This document shows positions 4,623-12,323 of a stretch of 21,611 bases of DNA, piece by piece (positions within the stretch are counted from its first letter, which is position 1; each line of letters starts with the position of its first letter). The DNA is taken from positions 1-21,611 of the IMG/VR virus record IMGVR_UViG_3300012001_000036; one strand, 5' to 3'. The notes beneath the pieces are model-generated. The model worked only from the letters and a program-made list of their open reading frames with translations, searched no databases and was not told the origin of the DNA. The DNA is from a virus. The position numbers were made by a program, and so were the translations under genes.

Positions 4623-7138
4623 TGGCTGACTTCTCTCCAGAAGAGTTGGATTTCTTGGTCGACAACCTCGAACTGCTACCGGCGCACGAGCGGGCCGAAG
4701 TCCAGTCCATGATCGAGGCGCTAGGCCAGCGCAATGCACAGACGGACGCGCAAAATCACTTCCTTTCGTTTATGAACACAGTCGAGCCCAGCTTGTTGAT
4801 GGGGCCGCAGCACAAGATTATTGGCAACGCCTTCGAACGTATCTGCGATGGGACGCTCAAGCGGGTGATAATTAATATTGCCCCGCGGCATTCCAAAAGC
4901 ACGCTAGCTTCGTATCTATTTCCTGCGTGGTTTTTAGGCCGTTTCCCAACTAAGAAGATCATCATGGCATCCCATACCGGCGACCTCGCAGTCGATTTTG
5001 GCCGTAAGGTGCGCAACTTGGTCGCCTCTCCAATTTATCGTAGTGTATTTCCTGATGTGGCATTAGCTCCCGACAGCAAGGCTGCAGGACGTTGGAACAC
5101 TAACCTCGGCGGCGAATACTTTGCTCTTGGAGTAGGCGCGGCGATGGCAGGACGTGGGAGCGATTTGTGCGTCAATTTAGCTTCTATTGTGATTTCAAAA
5201 CGTGGCAATATAAAAGCCGTAGACGTTGTAGTAGGTGACTATTTATGGGGCCGTTTAGGTTGGGGCATGGTACGTCATGTCATACACAGCGAACACACAA
5301 ACACTATAGTAATTAACAACAAACTTCGCGTTTCAAGAAAACACCCAATATGGACTGCTAACAGGGGATGGGTGAATGCAGAAAATTTAAATACCAAAGA
5401 TAAATTGTGTACGACATCTGTTTGTGATAAAATACGTATCATCTACAATAAAATAGAAGGTACGTACCATGAAAAGCTACACAAGGGAATACAACATATG
5501 GGCGATGATGCGCCAACGTTGCAGCAACCCGAAGGCAGCAAACTACATTGGGTACGGCGCGCGTGGAATAAAAGTGTGTTTGCAGTGGGCCAAATTCGAT
5601 GTGTTCTTAGCCGATATGGGTCCGGCTCCGACCCCACAGCACACACTGGATCGGGAGAACAACGAAGGGGATTACACACCAGCCAATTGCAGATGGGCGT
5701 CGTCGGAAGTGCAACAGAACAATCGACGGGATACGGTCTCTATAACCGCCTTTGGCAAAACACAAAGTCTGGCACAGTGGGTTCGAGAGACTGGATTAAG
5801 TCGCACACAAATAAAACATCGAATTTTTGTAATGGGGCTACAGCCGGAGGCGGCGTTAAAGGCCGAACGAATGAGCTGGAACCAACGCCCTGTTATTCAG
5901 AGGGCGTTGTCAGGAGATTTTATAGAAAAGCATGCATCCTTAGCGGAAGCTTCAAAAAATACAGGAATGCCTGCTGGGGGAATCTGGAACGCGCTGGCCA
6001 AAAAGTCAAAGACTGCTTATGGCTTTCTATGGGAATACGAAGTGTTGTCATAGAAGAGCATGCACCACGCGAGTTTGTTAATTTCCATGTGGAGGGAGAC
6101 AATACATTTATATGTGATACGTATTTGACCCATAACTGTGTCATCGATGACGCCCACTCGGAACAAGAGGCGCGCTCCGGCAACCCGACTATTTTCGACA
6201 GCGCCTATGAATGGTATCAGTCTGGACCGCGGCAGCGGCTGCAACCGGGCGGGGCAATAGTTGTATTAATGACAAGATGGAACAAGCGAGATTTAAGTGG
6301 CCGGCTTATAGAAAACATGATCCGCTCGCCCGACGGTGACGAATGGGAAGTCATAGAACTGCCGGCGATCATGCCATCCGGACTGCCACTCTGGCCAGAG
6401 TTCTGGAGTCTGGAAGAACTGCTGCGTACCAAGGCATCCATGGACTCGCGCTACTGGCAGGCCCAGTACATGCAGGCGCCGACTTCCGAAGAAGGTGCGC
6501 TGGTCAAACGCGAATGGTGGCGGCCGTGGACATTCAAGGAACCGCCCGATTGCGAGTACATCATCGGCTCGCTGGACGCTGCCGCAGAAACTAACAACCG
6601 GGCCGATCACACATCCATCACCGTGTGGGGTGTCTTCTACCGTGAGGACGAGGCCAGCGGCGAGCGCGCGGCTAACATCATCCTGCTCGAATCAATCCGA
6701 GAGCGCATGGAGTTTCCCGACCTTAAAGATACAGCCTACTCGATGTACAAAGAGTGGGATATGGACTGCCTCATCGTTGAGAAAAAATCCAACGGGGTGG
6801 CGCTCTACCAAGAGATGCGGCGTGCTGGCGTCCCAGTATCGGAAGTCACACCTAGCCGCGGCTCTATCATGGCGCCTAACGACAAGACAGCGCGATTGAA
6901 TTCAGTAGCGGATATTATCCGAGCCGGGTTAGTATGGTATCCAGAGAACGAGCGCTGGGCTATAGACTTGATCGATGAGATTGCAGGCTTCCCCAGCTTC
7001 GGTTCGGATGACCGGGTAGATACGACAATCATGGCGCTGGCACGCTTCCGGGCCGGTGGGTTCATCAAGCTGCCGAGCGATCGCGGCTTCGACGAAGAAG
7101 AGCAGAAATTCAGATCACGCCAACGAAAATATTACTAA
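4622..7138 (+). CDS. terL: Terminase large subunit (packaging ATPase and nuclease) with an intein
   Basis: 838 residues as translated; about 515 after removal of residues 183-505, a normal TerL length. The ATPase domain shows a variant Walker A (PRHSKST, residues 88-94), MASHTGD (115-121), and a Walker B split by the intein: GRGSDL ends at residue 182 and CVIDD resumes at 506-510. The motif III-like MTRW follows. The nuclease domain shows an RNaseH-like acidic set: Asp652 in SLDAA, Glu720 in VEKKSNG and Asp800 in DDRVD. The enzyme pumps DNA into the prohead and cuts the concatemer. Because the intein divides the ATPase core, activity should depend on protein splicing. Confidence 0.95.
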   Translation: MADFSPEELDFLVDNLELLPAHERAEVQSMIEALGQRNAQTDAQNHFLSFMNTVEPSLLMGPQHKIIGNAFERICDGTLKRVIINIAPRHSKSTLASYLFPAWFLGRFPTKKIIMASHTGDLAVDFGRKVRNLVASPIYRSVFPDVALAPDSKAAGRWNTNLGGEYFALGVGAAMAGRGSDLCVNLASIVISKRGNIKAVDVVVGDYLWGRLGWGMVRHVIHSEHTNTIVINNKLRVSRKHPIWTANRGWVNAENLNTKDKLCTTSVCDKIRIIYNKIEGTYHEKLHKGIQHMGDDAPTLQQPEGSKLHWVRRAWNKSVFAVGQIRCVLSRYGSGSDPTAHTGSGEQRRGLHTSQLQMGVVGSATEQSTGYGLYNRLWQNTKSGTVGSRDWIKSHTNKTSNFCNGATAGGGVKGRTNELEPTPCYSEGVVRRFYRKACILSGSFKKYRNACWGNLERAGQKVKDCLWLSMGIRSVVIEEHAPREFVNFHVEGDNTFICDTYLTHNCVIDDAHSEQEARSGNPTIFDSAYEWYQSGPRQRLQPGGAIVVLMTRWNKRDLSGRLIENMIRSPDGDEWEVIELPAIMPSGLPLWPEFWSLEELLRTKASMDSRYWQAQYMQAPTSEEGALVKREWWRPWTFKEPPDCEYIIGSLDAAAETNNRADHTSITVWGVFYREDEASGERAANIILLESIRERMEFPDLKDTAYSMYKEWDMDCLIVEKKSNGVALYQEMRRAGVPVSEVTPSRGSIMAPNDKTARLNSVADIIRAGLVWYPENERWAIDLIDEIAGFPSFGSDDRVDTTIMALARFRAGGFIKLPSDRGFDEEEQKFRSRQRKYY
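5168..6136 (+). mobile_element. Intein inserted at the Walker B motif of TerL
   Basis: 323 codons. Splicing residues are visible: Cys1 (TerL residue 183), block B with VSRKHPIW (His59 of the intein), a C-terminal block F of the form EFVNFHVEGDNTFICDTYLTHN (interrupted here only by naming: VEGDNTFIC then TYLTHN), and His322-Asn323 followed by Cys as the +1 residue. Block B has Ser where Thr is usual. About 100 N-terminal and 30-35 C-terminal residues form the Hint splicing domain. The middle, about 195 codons, overlaps an endonuclease gene in another frame and is Gly/Ser/Thr/Arg-rich without recognisable domains in this frame. The Hint-coding DNA at 5200-5460 is visibly more A/T-rich than flanking TerL, fitting horizontal acquisition. 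Confidence 0.92.
5469..6053 (+). CDS. Homing-endonuclease-type protein nested out of frame inside the intein
   Basis: 194 residues in the +1 frame relative to TerL, with AGAAGG (5455-5460) 8 bases before the ATG. The core is MMRQRCSNPK (13-22), YGARGI (29-34), W40, FLADMG (46-51), TLDRENNEGDYTPANCRW (59-76) and Q82/N84-N85, a signature of a phage HNH-like endonuclease family; the N-G-Y-x3-NCRW part resembles the second half of an HNH motif, but the first catalytic His is not obvious. Residues 93-130 and 142-190 look like NUMOD1-type DNA-binding repeats (SLAQWVRETGLSRTQI; SLAEASKNTGM ... GFLWEY). A homologue lies at 21025-21525. Most likely it cuts intein-less terL alleles. Confidence 0.88.
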   Translation: MKSYTREYNIWAMMRQRCSNPKAANYIGYGARGIKVCLQWAKFDVFLADMGPAPTPQHTLDRENNEGDYTPANCRWASSEVQQNNRRDTVSITAFGKTQSLAQWVRETGLSRTQIKHRIFVMGLQPEAALKAERMSWNQRPVIQRALSGDFIEKHASLAEASKNTGMPAGGIWNALAKKSKTAYGFLWEYEVLS

Positions 7139-7147
7139 GGGATTAAC

Positions 7148-9751
7148 ATGGCTTTTAGCAAACCACTTTACCCGCAGCCGCAAGGCATCTCCGGCGCCAA
7201 CGACCCAACGCCGGATGTGTCGATCGCGGACGACGCTGACAAGACCGAGAACGAGGATGGTTCTGTCACGCTGAATTTGGCAGAGCAGGATGAGCCGTTG
7301 AAGGATAAGGCCGACCTGAAACATGACGACAATCTGGTCAACCACATCCCTGAGTCTGAACTCCGGGTATTCGTATCCGACTTGATGGAGGATGTCAAGC
7401 AGGACAAATCATCGCGTAACGAGTGGGAGAAAACCTACAAAGATGGCTTGAAACTGCTGGGCTTGAACGTCGAGGAACGCACCGAACCATGGGAAGGTGC
7501 CTGCGGCATCGTGCACCCGGTGCTGGCCGAGGCAGTCGTACGGTTTCAGGCTGAACTCATTACCGAGACATTCCCCGCGGCTGGCCCAGTCAAAACAAAA
7601 ATCCTCGGTGTCATCACGCCGCAGAAAGAAGAAGCCGCCGAGCGCGTGCGCGACGACCTGAACATCGAGATTACCGACCGCATGACCGAGTATCGTAACG
7701 AGCACGAGCGGCTTCTCTGGAATCTGCCGATCGCTGGCTCCGCGCTCAAGAAAGTCTACTTCGATCCGACACTTGGCCGGCAGACATCCATGTTCGTCAG
7801 CGCCGAGGACTTCATCGTCAGCTACGGCGCCAGCGATCTGGCGTCTTGCGCGCGCTACACGCACGTCATGCGCTATACCAAGAACGACCTGAAGAAGTTG
7901 ATGGTGTCCGGCTTCTATCGCGACGTCGACTTGGACGACCCAGTGAGTAATACGGACACGATTACAGCTGAAAAAGACAAGATCGCGGGGCATACCCCAC
8001 TCACAAACGACTCCCACTACACCCTGTATGAGATAAACGTCGACGCCGACATCCCCGGATTCGAAGATAAACTTGGAATTGCACTCCCTTACGTCATCAC
8101 GGTCGTGGAAAGCACGGGGGACGTGCTCGCAGTGCGCAGGAATTACGACGAAAATGATGAGCAGCGCAAGAAAAAACAACATTTTGTCCACTACACCTAC
8201 ATCCCCGGCTTCGGATTCTATGGATTCGGCCTGATCCACTTGGTCGGTGGTTTTGCAGAAGGCGCCACGTCGATTTTGCGTCAGTTGGTCGACTGCGGCA
8301 CACTCTCTAACCTACCGGGGGGCTTCAAGTCACGCGGTATGCGCGTGGTGGGCGAGGATACGCCGATCGGACCCGGCGAATGGCGGGACGTGGACATTTT
8401 GTCTGGCACGTTGAAGGAAAACCTGATCCCACTGCCGTATAAAGAGCCATCCATCGTGCTCGCCGGCCTGCTGGACAAAATCGTGGAGGAAGGGCGCAAG
8501 TTTGCAGCGGTCGCCGAGATGAGCGTGACCGATTTCGACAGTAATTCTCCGGTCGGCACCACGATGGCGCTGCTCGAACGCACACTGAAAGTTATGTCGG
8601 CGGTACAGGCGCGCATCTACGAGGCGATGAAGCTGGAATTCCGCCTGATCGCCGGCATCATCAAGACACAGGGCGCCGACGCCTACCTGTATGACCCGGC
8701 AACCGGCGACAAATCCATGCGTCGGGCCGACTATGAGCTGGTCGATGTCATGCCGGTAGCCGACCCGAACGCCGCTACCATGTCACAACGTATCGTGCAG
8801 TGGCAAGCAGTGATGCAGCTCGCCGCCATGGCTCCACAAATTTACGATCTGCCTGAACTGCACGGGCAGATGCTCGACATTCTCGGCGTCAAGAACATAG
8901 ACAAGCTGATCCCCGGACGTAAAGATAATCAGGAGGCGCTTGATCCGGTATCGGAGAACATGGCGATCATGAATGGCAAACCAGTCAAGGCGTTCATTAC
9001 GCAAGACCACAAGTCACACATTGCAGTCCATCAAGCAGCGATGCAAGACCCGAAGATCATGGCAGTGGTCGGTCAGAACCCAATGGCCCAGCAAATTATG
9101 GCTGCTGGAATGGCACACGTTATGGAACATGTAGCGTTCGAATACCGCAACCAGATCGAGCAGCAGATGGGCACGACGCTGCCGCCGCCAGAACAGCCGC
9201 TACCACCACAAGTCGAAGTCCATCTGTCGGCGCTCATTGCGCAGGCGGCGACGCAACTACTTGGCCAGAACAAGAACGAGGCAGCGCAGCAGGCCGCCCA
9301 GCAGCAGGCGCAAGACCCTGTGTTAATGCAGCAGCAGGCAGACACCAAGGTCAAACAATCCGAAGTCGACCGTAAAGCAGCGCGCGACAAGGAAGATATC
9401 CGCATCGAGGAAGAACGCATCGCGCTCGATCGCGAGAAGCTGAAGAGCAGCCAGACGGAAGCCGGCGTGAAGATTGGCGTCGATGTAGGCAAGCATCACG
9501 ACCAAATGGCACAGCAATCCGGCAACACAGAAAGTCAGGCGCAGCAAGCCGGGTTCGGCCATGTAGTCGCGGCGGTCAGCCAGCACAGCAAGCAGTCGCA
9601 TGAAGCGAAGATGGCCGTACTGAATACAGCGCACGAACACTTGCTGCAGAAAGACGGCAACGAGCACGATCGGAATTTGGCCGGGCAGCAGGCGGCCGAC
9701 ACGCTTGCGCTTGAAAATGCGAAACCGAAACCAACGAAAGGCAAAAAATAA
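7148..9751 (+). CDS. Portal protein
   Basis: 867 residues. EPWEGACGIVHPVLAEAVV (113-131) and the following region resemble large portal proteins of podovirus-like phages. The portal forms the dodecameric ring at one head vertex through which TerL pumps DNA and to which the neck attaches. The C-terminal 200 residues are rich in Gln, Ala and charged residues (QQAAQQQAQ ... KGKK), probably helical barrel plus a disordered tail. It begins 9 bases after terL with a modest AAGGGA site, and its TAA shares a base with the next ATG. Position directly after terL agrees. Confidence 0.9.
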   Translation: MAFSKPLYPQPQGISGANDPTPDVSIADDADKTENEDGSVTLNLAEQDEPLKDKADLKHDDNLVNHIPESELRVFVSDLMEDVKQDKSSRNEWEKTYKDGLKLLGLNVEERTEPWEGACGIVHPVLAEAVVRFQAELITETFPAAGPVKTKILGVITPQKEEAAERVRDDLNIEITDRMTEYRNEHERLLWNLPIAGSALKKVYFDPTLGRQTSMFVSAEDFIVSYGASDLASCARYTHVMRYTKNDLKKLMVSGFYRDVDLDDPVSNTDTITAEKDKIAGHTPLTNDSHYTLYEINVDADIPGFEDKLGIALPYVITVVESTGDVLAVRRNYDENDEQRKKKQHFVHYTYIPGFGFYGFGLIHLVGGFAEGATSILRQLVDCGTLSNLPGGFKSRGMRVVGEDTPIGPGEWRDVDILSGTLKENLIPLPYKEPSIVLAGLLDKIVEEGRKFAAVAEMSVTDFDSNSPVGTTMALLERTLKVMSAVQARIYEAMKLEFRLIAGIIKTQGADAYLYDPATGDKSMRRADYELVDVMPVADPNAATMSQRIVQWQAVMQLAAMAPQIYDLPELHGQMLDILGVKNIDKLIPGRKDNQEALDPVSENMAIMNGKPVKAFITQDHKSHIAVHQAAMQDPKIMAVVGQNPMAQQIMAAGMAHVMEHVAFEYRNQIEQQMGTTLPPPEQPLPPQVEVHLSALIAQAATQLLGQNKNEAAQQAAQQQAQDPVLMQQQADTKVKQSEVDRKAARDKEDIRIEEERIALDREKLKSSQTEAGVKIGVDVGKHHDQMAQQSGNTESQAQQAGFGHVVAAVSQHSKQSHEAKMAVLNTAHEHLLQKDGNEHDRNLAGQQAADTLALENAKPKPTKGKK

Positions 9752-9948
9752 TGGACGACTTACCGTTTAACTTTGATAAGCTGTTCCTGCAATACACACA
9801 GGAGCAGAAGGATGTAGTCGATGCAGCAGTCGTCGAAGGACACTGCAAGGATTTTACAGAATACGTTCGGCTTACCAGCCGACGGTATGGGCTTGAGTTG
9901 GCAGAAATCCACTTCAAGCGTTTGGTAGAGCAGTGGAACAACCGATAA
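9751..9948 (+). CDS. Small hypothetical protein, 65 aa
   Basis: 65 residues, begins MDDLPFNFDKLFLQYTQEQ, mixed charge, mostly helical by appearance. TAATG overlap with the portal gene implies coupled translation. No recognised motif. A role in portal or head assembly is possible from position only. Confidence 0.7.
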   Translation: MDDLPFNFDKLFLQYTQEQKDVVDAAVVEGHCKDFTEYVRLTSRRYGLELAEIHFKRLVEQWNNR

Positions 9949-9963
9949 ATTTTGGAGAATATT

Positions 9964-10353
9964 GTGGAAAACCAACCAATTGATTTGACAGCAGAAGTAG
10001 CCGCCGAAGTAGCAATAGATGTTCCAGCCGAAGCGCCCTCAACCGCATCCGTACCTGCGGACACAACACAGCCTGACTGGATCGCCAATGCATTGCCGCC
10101 TGACCCCGCACCAGTCGTTGAAGTTGTAACACCCGAAGCAGATATGTCGGTGCCGCCTCATCCGTCCGAAGTTTTTCAGTTGGTTGGAGACGTTGCTCCT
10201 GTGGTAGTGGACAACGGCGCGCAGGCACAGGTGGGCGAGTTTCATCCGGCACATCCGCTGCTCGATAGCATCGAGACGATGGTAGCCTTCGCATCGTCGG
10301 AAGTGAATCATACCGTTCGCGACTTGGTGAAAAAAGTTCGCGCTATGTTGTAG
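9964..10353 (+). CDS. Hypothetical acidic, low-complexity protein (GTG start)
   Basis: About 129 residues, rich in Ala, Val, Pro, Glu and Asp (e.g. AEVAAEVAIDVPAEAPS), probably disordered in its first hundred residues, with a short helical C-terminus ending VRDLVKKVRAML. The GTG at 9964 is chosen because TGGAGA lies 6 bases upstream; a TTG at 9952 is in frame but has no such site. No family recognised. It lies in the head operon between portal and scaffold. Confidence 0.65.
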   Translation: MENQPIDLTAEVAAEVAIDVPAEAPSTASVPADTTQPDWIANALPPDPAPVVEVVTPEADMSVPPHPSEVFQLVGDVAPVVVDNGAQAQVGEFHPAHPLLDSIETMVAFASSEVNHTVRDLVKKVRAML

Positions 10354-10367
10354 TCAGGAGAGCTGTC

Positions 10368-10712
10368 ATGAACACCATTACTGCTGTATTTCTGATGTGT
10401 GTTGTAGCGCCGGTCAGCGCGCATTTGTTAGACCAAAAGGACTGTCAGGCGGTAACGCGCACTGCAATTTCAATGGCGCAGATTCATGACAGCGACCCGA
10501 GCGAGTGGGCAGCAAACAAAGTAGCGCTCGTGAAAGCTGTTGAGGAAGCGAAAGCCGATCCGCAGATGGTAGTCAAGGACGATGAAGATGTCGAACTCAT
10601 GAAACACATAATGGAATTGATCGAGAAAAAAATTCCAAACCTGTCGCCGGAAGTGTTTGGGATGAAGATTTATTCCATATGCTTGCGGTACTCAAACAGC
10701 AAACAAATCTAA
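10368..10712 (+). CDS. Secreted or periplasmic small protein with signal peptide
   Basis: 114 residues. Residues 1-18 (MNTITAVFLMCVVAPVSA) form a signal peptide with a likely cut after VSA. The mature part is helical and charged with Cys at two places (KDCQAV near its start, SICLRYS near its end) that could pair in the periplasm. AGGAG stands before the ATG. A Sec-exported protein in a head operon is unexpected; it may be a passenger gene acting in superinfection exclusion or host envelope change. That role is inference. Confidence 0.75.
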   Translation: MNTITAVFLMCVVAPVSAHLLDQKDCQAVTRTAISMAQIHDSDPSEWAANKVALVKAVEEAKADPQMVVKDDEDVELMKHIMELIEKKIPNLSPEVFGMKIYSICLRYSNSKQI

Positions 10713-10721
10713 GGAACCATC

Positions 10722-11171
10722 GTGGAAAAGTTCTACCCAAAAATAACCGAGTCAGACAACCGGCTGTATGACCCACTGCGCAACATCGAAAATCGTATGC
10801 CGCCGATAGAAGAGACCTTGACGGACGAGCAACTTGAGCAGGCGCTGCCGAAACCGTGCGGACACAAACTTCTCATTGCGCTACCAAAACCGGAAGAAAA
10901 ATTCGAAGGCAGCTCTTTAGTTAAGGTCGATGTAACAAAATCGAACGAGGAAGTGCTGTCGATCATAGGCATCGTGCTTGACATGGGACCAGACGCTTAC
11001 ATGGACAAAGAGCGGTTCCCGTCCGGCCCTTGGTGCAAGGTTGGGGACTATATCCTTACGGGGCCATACAAGGGGCAGCGTTTTAAATTGAACGGGCAGG
11101 AATTCAGAATTCTCAACGATGACAGCCTCGAAGCCACGGTGAACGATCCAAAAGGTTATAGGAGAATCTGA
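10722..11171 (+). CDS. GroES-like co-chaperonin fold protein
   Basis: 149 residues, GTG start with AAGGAACC upstream. The segment from KPCGHKLLIALPKPEE (about residue 44) through VLDMGPDAYMDKERFPSG and CKVGDYILTGPYKGQRFKLNG to the FRILNDD end matches the beta-barrel pattern of cpn10/GroES proteins seen in phage head operons. A phage GroES-like cap would pair with host GroEL to fold the capsid protein, as T4 gp31 does; that function is inferred by analogy. The N-terminal 40 residues are an extension not found in bacterial GroES. Confidence 0.75.
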   Translation: MEKFYPKITESDNRLYDPLRNIENRMPPIEETLTDEQLEQALPKPCGHKLLIALPKPEEKFEGSSLVKVDVTKSNEEVLSIIGIVLDMGPDAYMDKERFPSGPWCKVGDYILTGPYKGQRFKLNGQEFRILNDDSLEATVNDPKGYRRI

Positions 11172-11172
11172 C

Positions 11173-11364
11173 ATGACCACACGCGTAATTATCAGCACCC
11201 CATTGCACAACCACGAAGACGTGCGCATTGAAGTAAAAAACAACGCAGAGGCTGTGCTGATTACGCACCGGCTCACCGACGGGCAGCACAAGGAATTGTT
11301 TGTTTATGGCGGTCAGTATTTGACCATATCCGAAGTCGCGAAGGAAGAAAAAAATGGCAAATGA
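11173..11364 (+). CDS. Small hypothetical protein, 63 aa
   Basis: 63 residues beginning MTTRVIISTPLHNHEDVRIEV, predicted beta-rich from alternating hydrophobic residues. AGGAGA lies 8 bases upstream. Its 3' end overlaps the start of the scaffold-like gene by 11 bases. Resembles small uncharacterised proteins of phage head operons; function unknown. Confidence 0.7.
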   Translation: MTTRVIISTPLHNHEDVRIEVKNNAEAVLITHRLTDGQHKELFVYGGQYLTISEVAKEEKNGK

Positions 11365-12322
11365 AAAACTAGAAAGCGGTGTGGGCGGCGAGGATGACGC
11401 ACTTGAAGTCAATGTTATTGACGATACGCCACCAGAAGATCAAGGGCGCAAACCGATCGAGGCGAAGACTGCCGCAGCTGCAGCCGACGACGAAGTTGAA
11501 CAGTATTCCGATGCGGTAAAGAAGCGTCTCGGCGCGCTGAAACATCAATACCACGACGAACGCCGCAGCCGCGAATCTGCCGAACGTGAGCGGGACGAAG
11601 CAGTGCGTGTGGCGCAGACGGCTTATCAACGGACCAAAGCGCTGGAACAGCAGCTGACATATGGCGAAGCGTCCTATGCCGGCGAAGTGCAGGATAAAGC
11701 AGTTCTATCGGTCGCCAGCGCCAAGGAAAAATATCGTAAGGCGTTCGATGCCGGCGACCCTGAAAAGTTGGCGGAAGCTGCCGGCGAACTAGCAGAAGCC
11801 TCTCTTGCAGCGGCCAATGCAAAGCAGTGGAAAACGCAAGCAGTAAAAAAAGCAGAAGATGCTTTACAGAATCAAAAAAATGTTGTAGAGTCGCCTCAAC
11901 CTCGCCAAGTCGCGGCCAATCCAATAGCGAAACCTGACAACAGGGCGCTGGAATGGGCAGACAGCAACAAGGATTGGTTCGGCACAGACCCAACCATGAC
12001 TTCGTTAGTGTACGGCGTGCACGAAAAACTCATCAAAGACGGGCTAAGTCCGGTCGACGATGCTGATGAATACTACTCGAAGATCGACGCAGAAATGCGC
12101 AAACGATATCCCGAGTACGAATGGCAGGATGAAGGTAGCGCCCCGCGCGAAACCCCAGCTCCGAAGAAGCCAAAAACTGTTGTGGCGTCAGTATCTCGCG
12201 TATCGACGGGCAGCAAAACCAAGATTACCCTCACCAAATCGCAAGTCGCCATGGCTGAAAAACTCGGGCTCACGCTCGAACAATATGCCAGAGAACTTGT
12301 AAAACTTGATAGCGGAGCCTGA
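11354..12322 (+). CDS. Scaffold-like coiled-coil protein
   Basis: 322 residues, highly charged. An acidic N-terminus is followed by a long helical region (about residues 50-185) with heptad-like Glu/Arg/Ala/Leu composition, then a WADSNKDWFG segment and a Lys/Pro-rich tail. Length, coiled-coil nature and place between portal and major capsid gene fit a head scaffolding protein, which shapes the prohead and is then removed. AAGGAAG is upstream of the ATG. The N-terminal WADSN...P-Y-E block is conserved in similar phage proteins I recall, but no catalytic motif is present. Confidence 0.75.
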   Translation: MANEKLESGVGGEDDALEVNVIDDTPPEDQGRKPIEAKTAAAAADDEVEQYSDAVKKRLGALKHQYHDERRSRESAERERDEAVRVAQTAYQRTKALEQQLTYGEASYAGEVQDKAVLSVASAKEKYRKAFDAGDPEKLAEAAGELAEASLAAANAKQWKTQAVKKAEDALQNQKNVVESPQPRQVAANPIAKPDNRALEWADSNKDWFGTDPTMTSLVYGVHEKLIKDGLSPVDDADEYYSKIDAEMRKRYPEYEWQDEGSAPRETPAPKKPKTVVASVSRVSTGSKTKITLTKSQVAMAEKLGLTLEQYARELVKLDSGA

Positions 12323-12323
12323 T

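Noticed and set aside
3837-4739. 300-aa minus-strand open frame
   Set aside because: Lies wholly antisense to terS, the 86-aa gene and the terL start; Arg/Ser/Ala-rich composition without motif and no ribosome binding site. A shadow of GC-biased codons.
5469-6053. Sequencing frameshift separating an in-frame endonuclease domain
   Set aside because: Two compensating errors would be needed, and the endonuclease gene has its own ribosome binding site, ATG and stop. Raw reads would settle this.
5168-6136. Group I intron instead of an intein in terL
   Set aside because: The reading frame is continuous, the ends carry Cys1 and His-Asn before Cys, and blocks B and F are visible at protein level; an intron would not need an open frame.
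7409-8239. 276-aa minus-strand open frame
   Set aside because: Antisense to the portal gene and without recognisable motifs.
9576-10088. 170-aa minus-strand open frame
   Set aside because: Antisense to the portal end and two following genes; Ser-rich, no start site.
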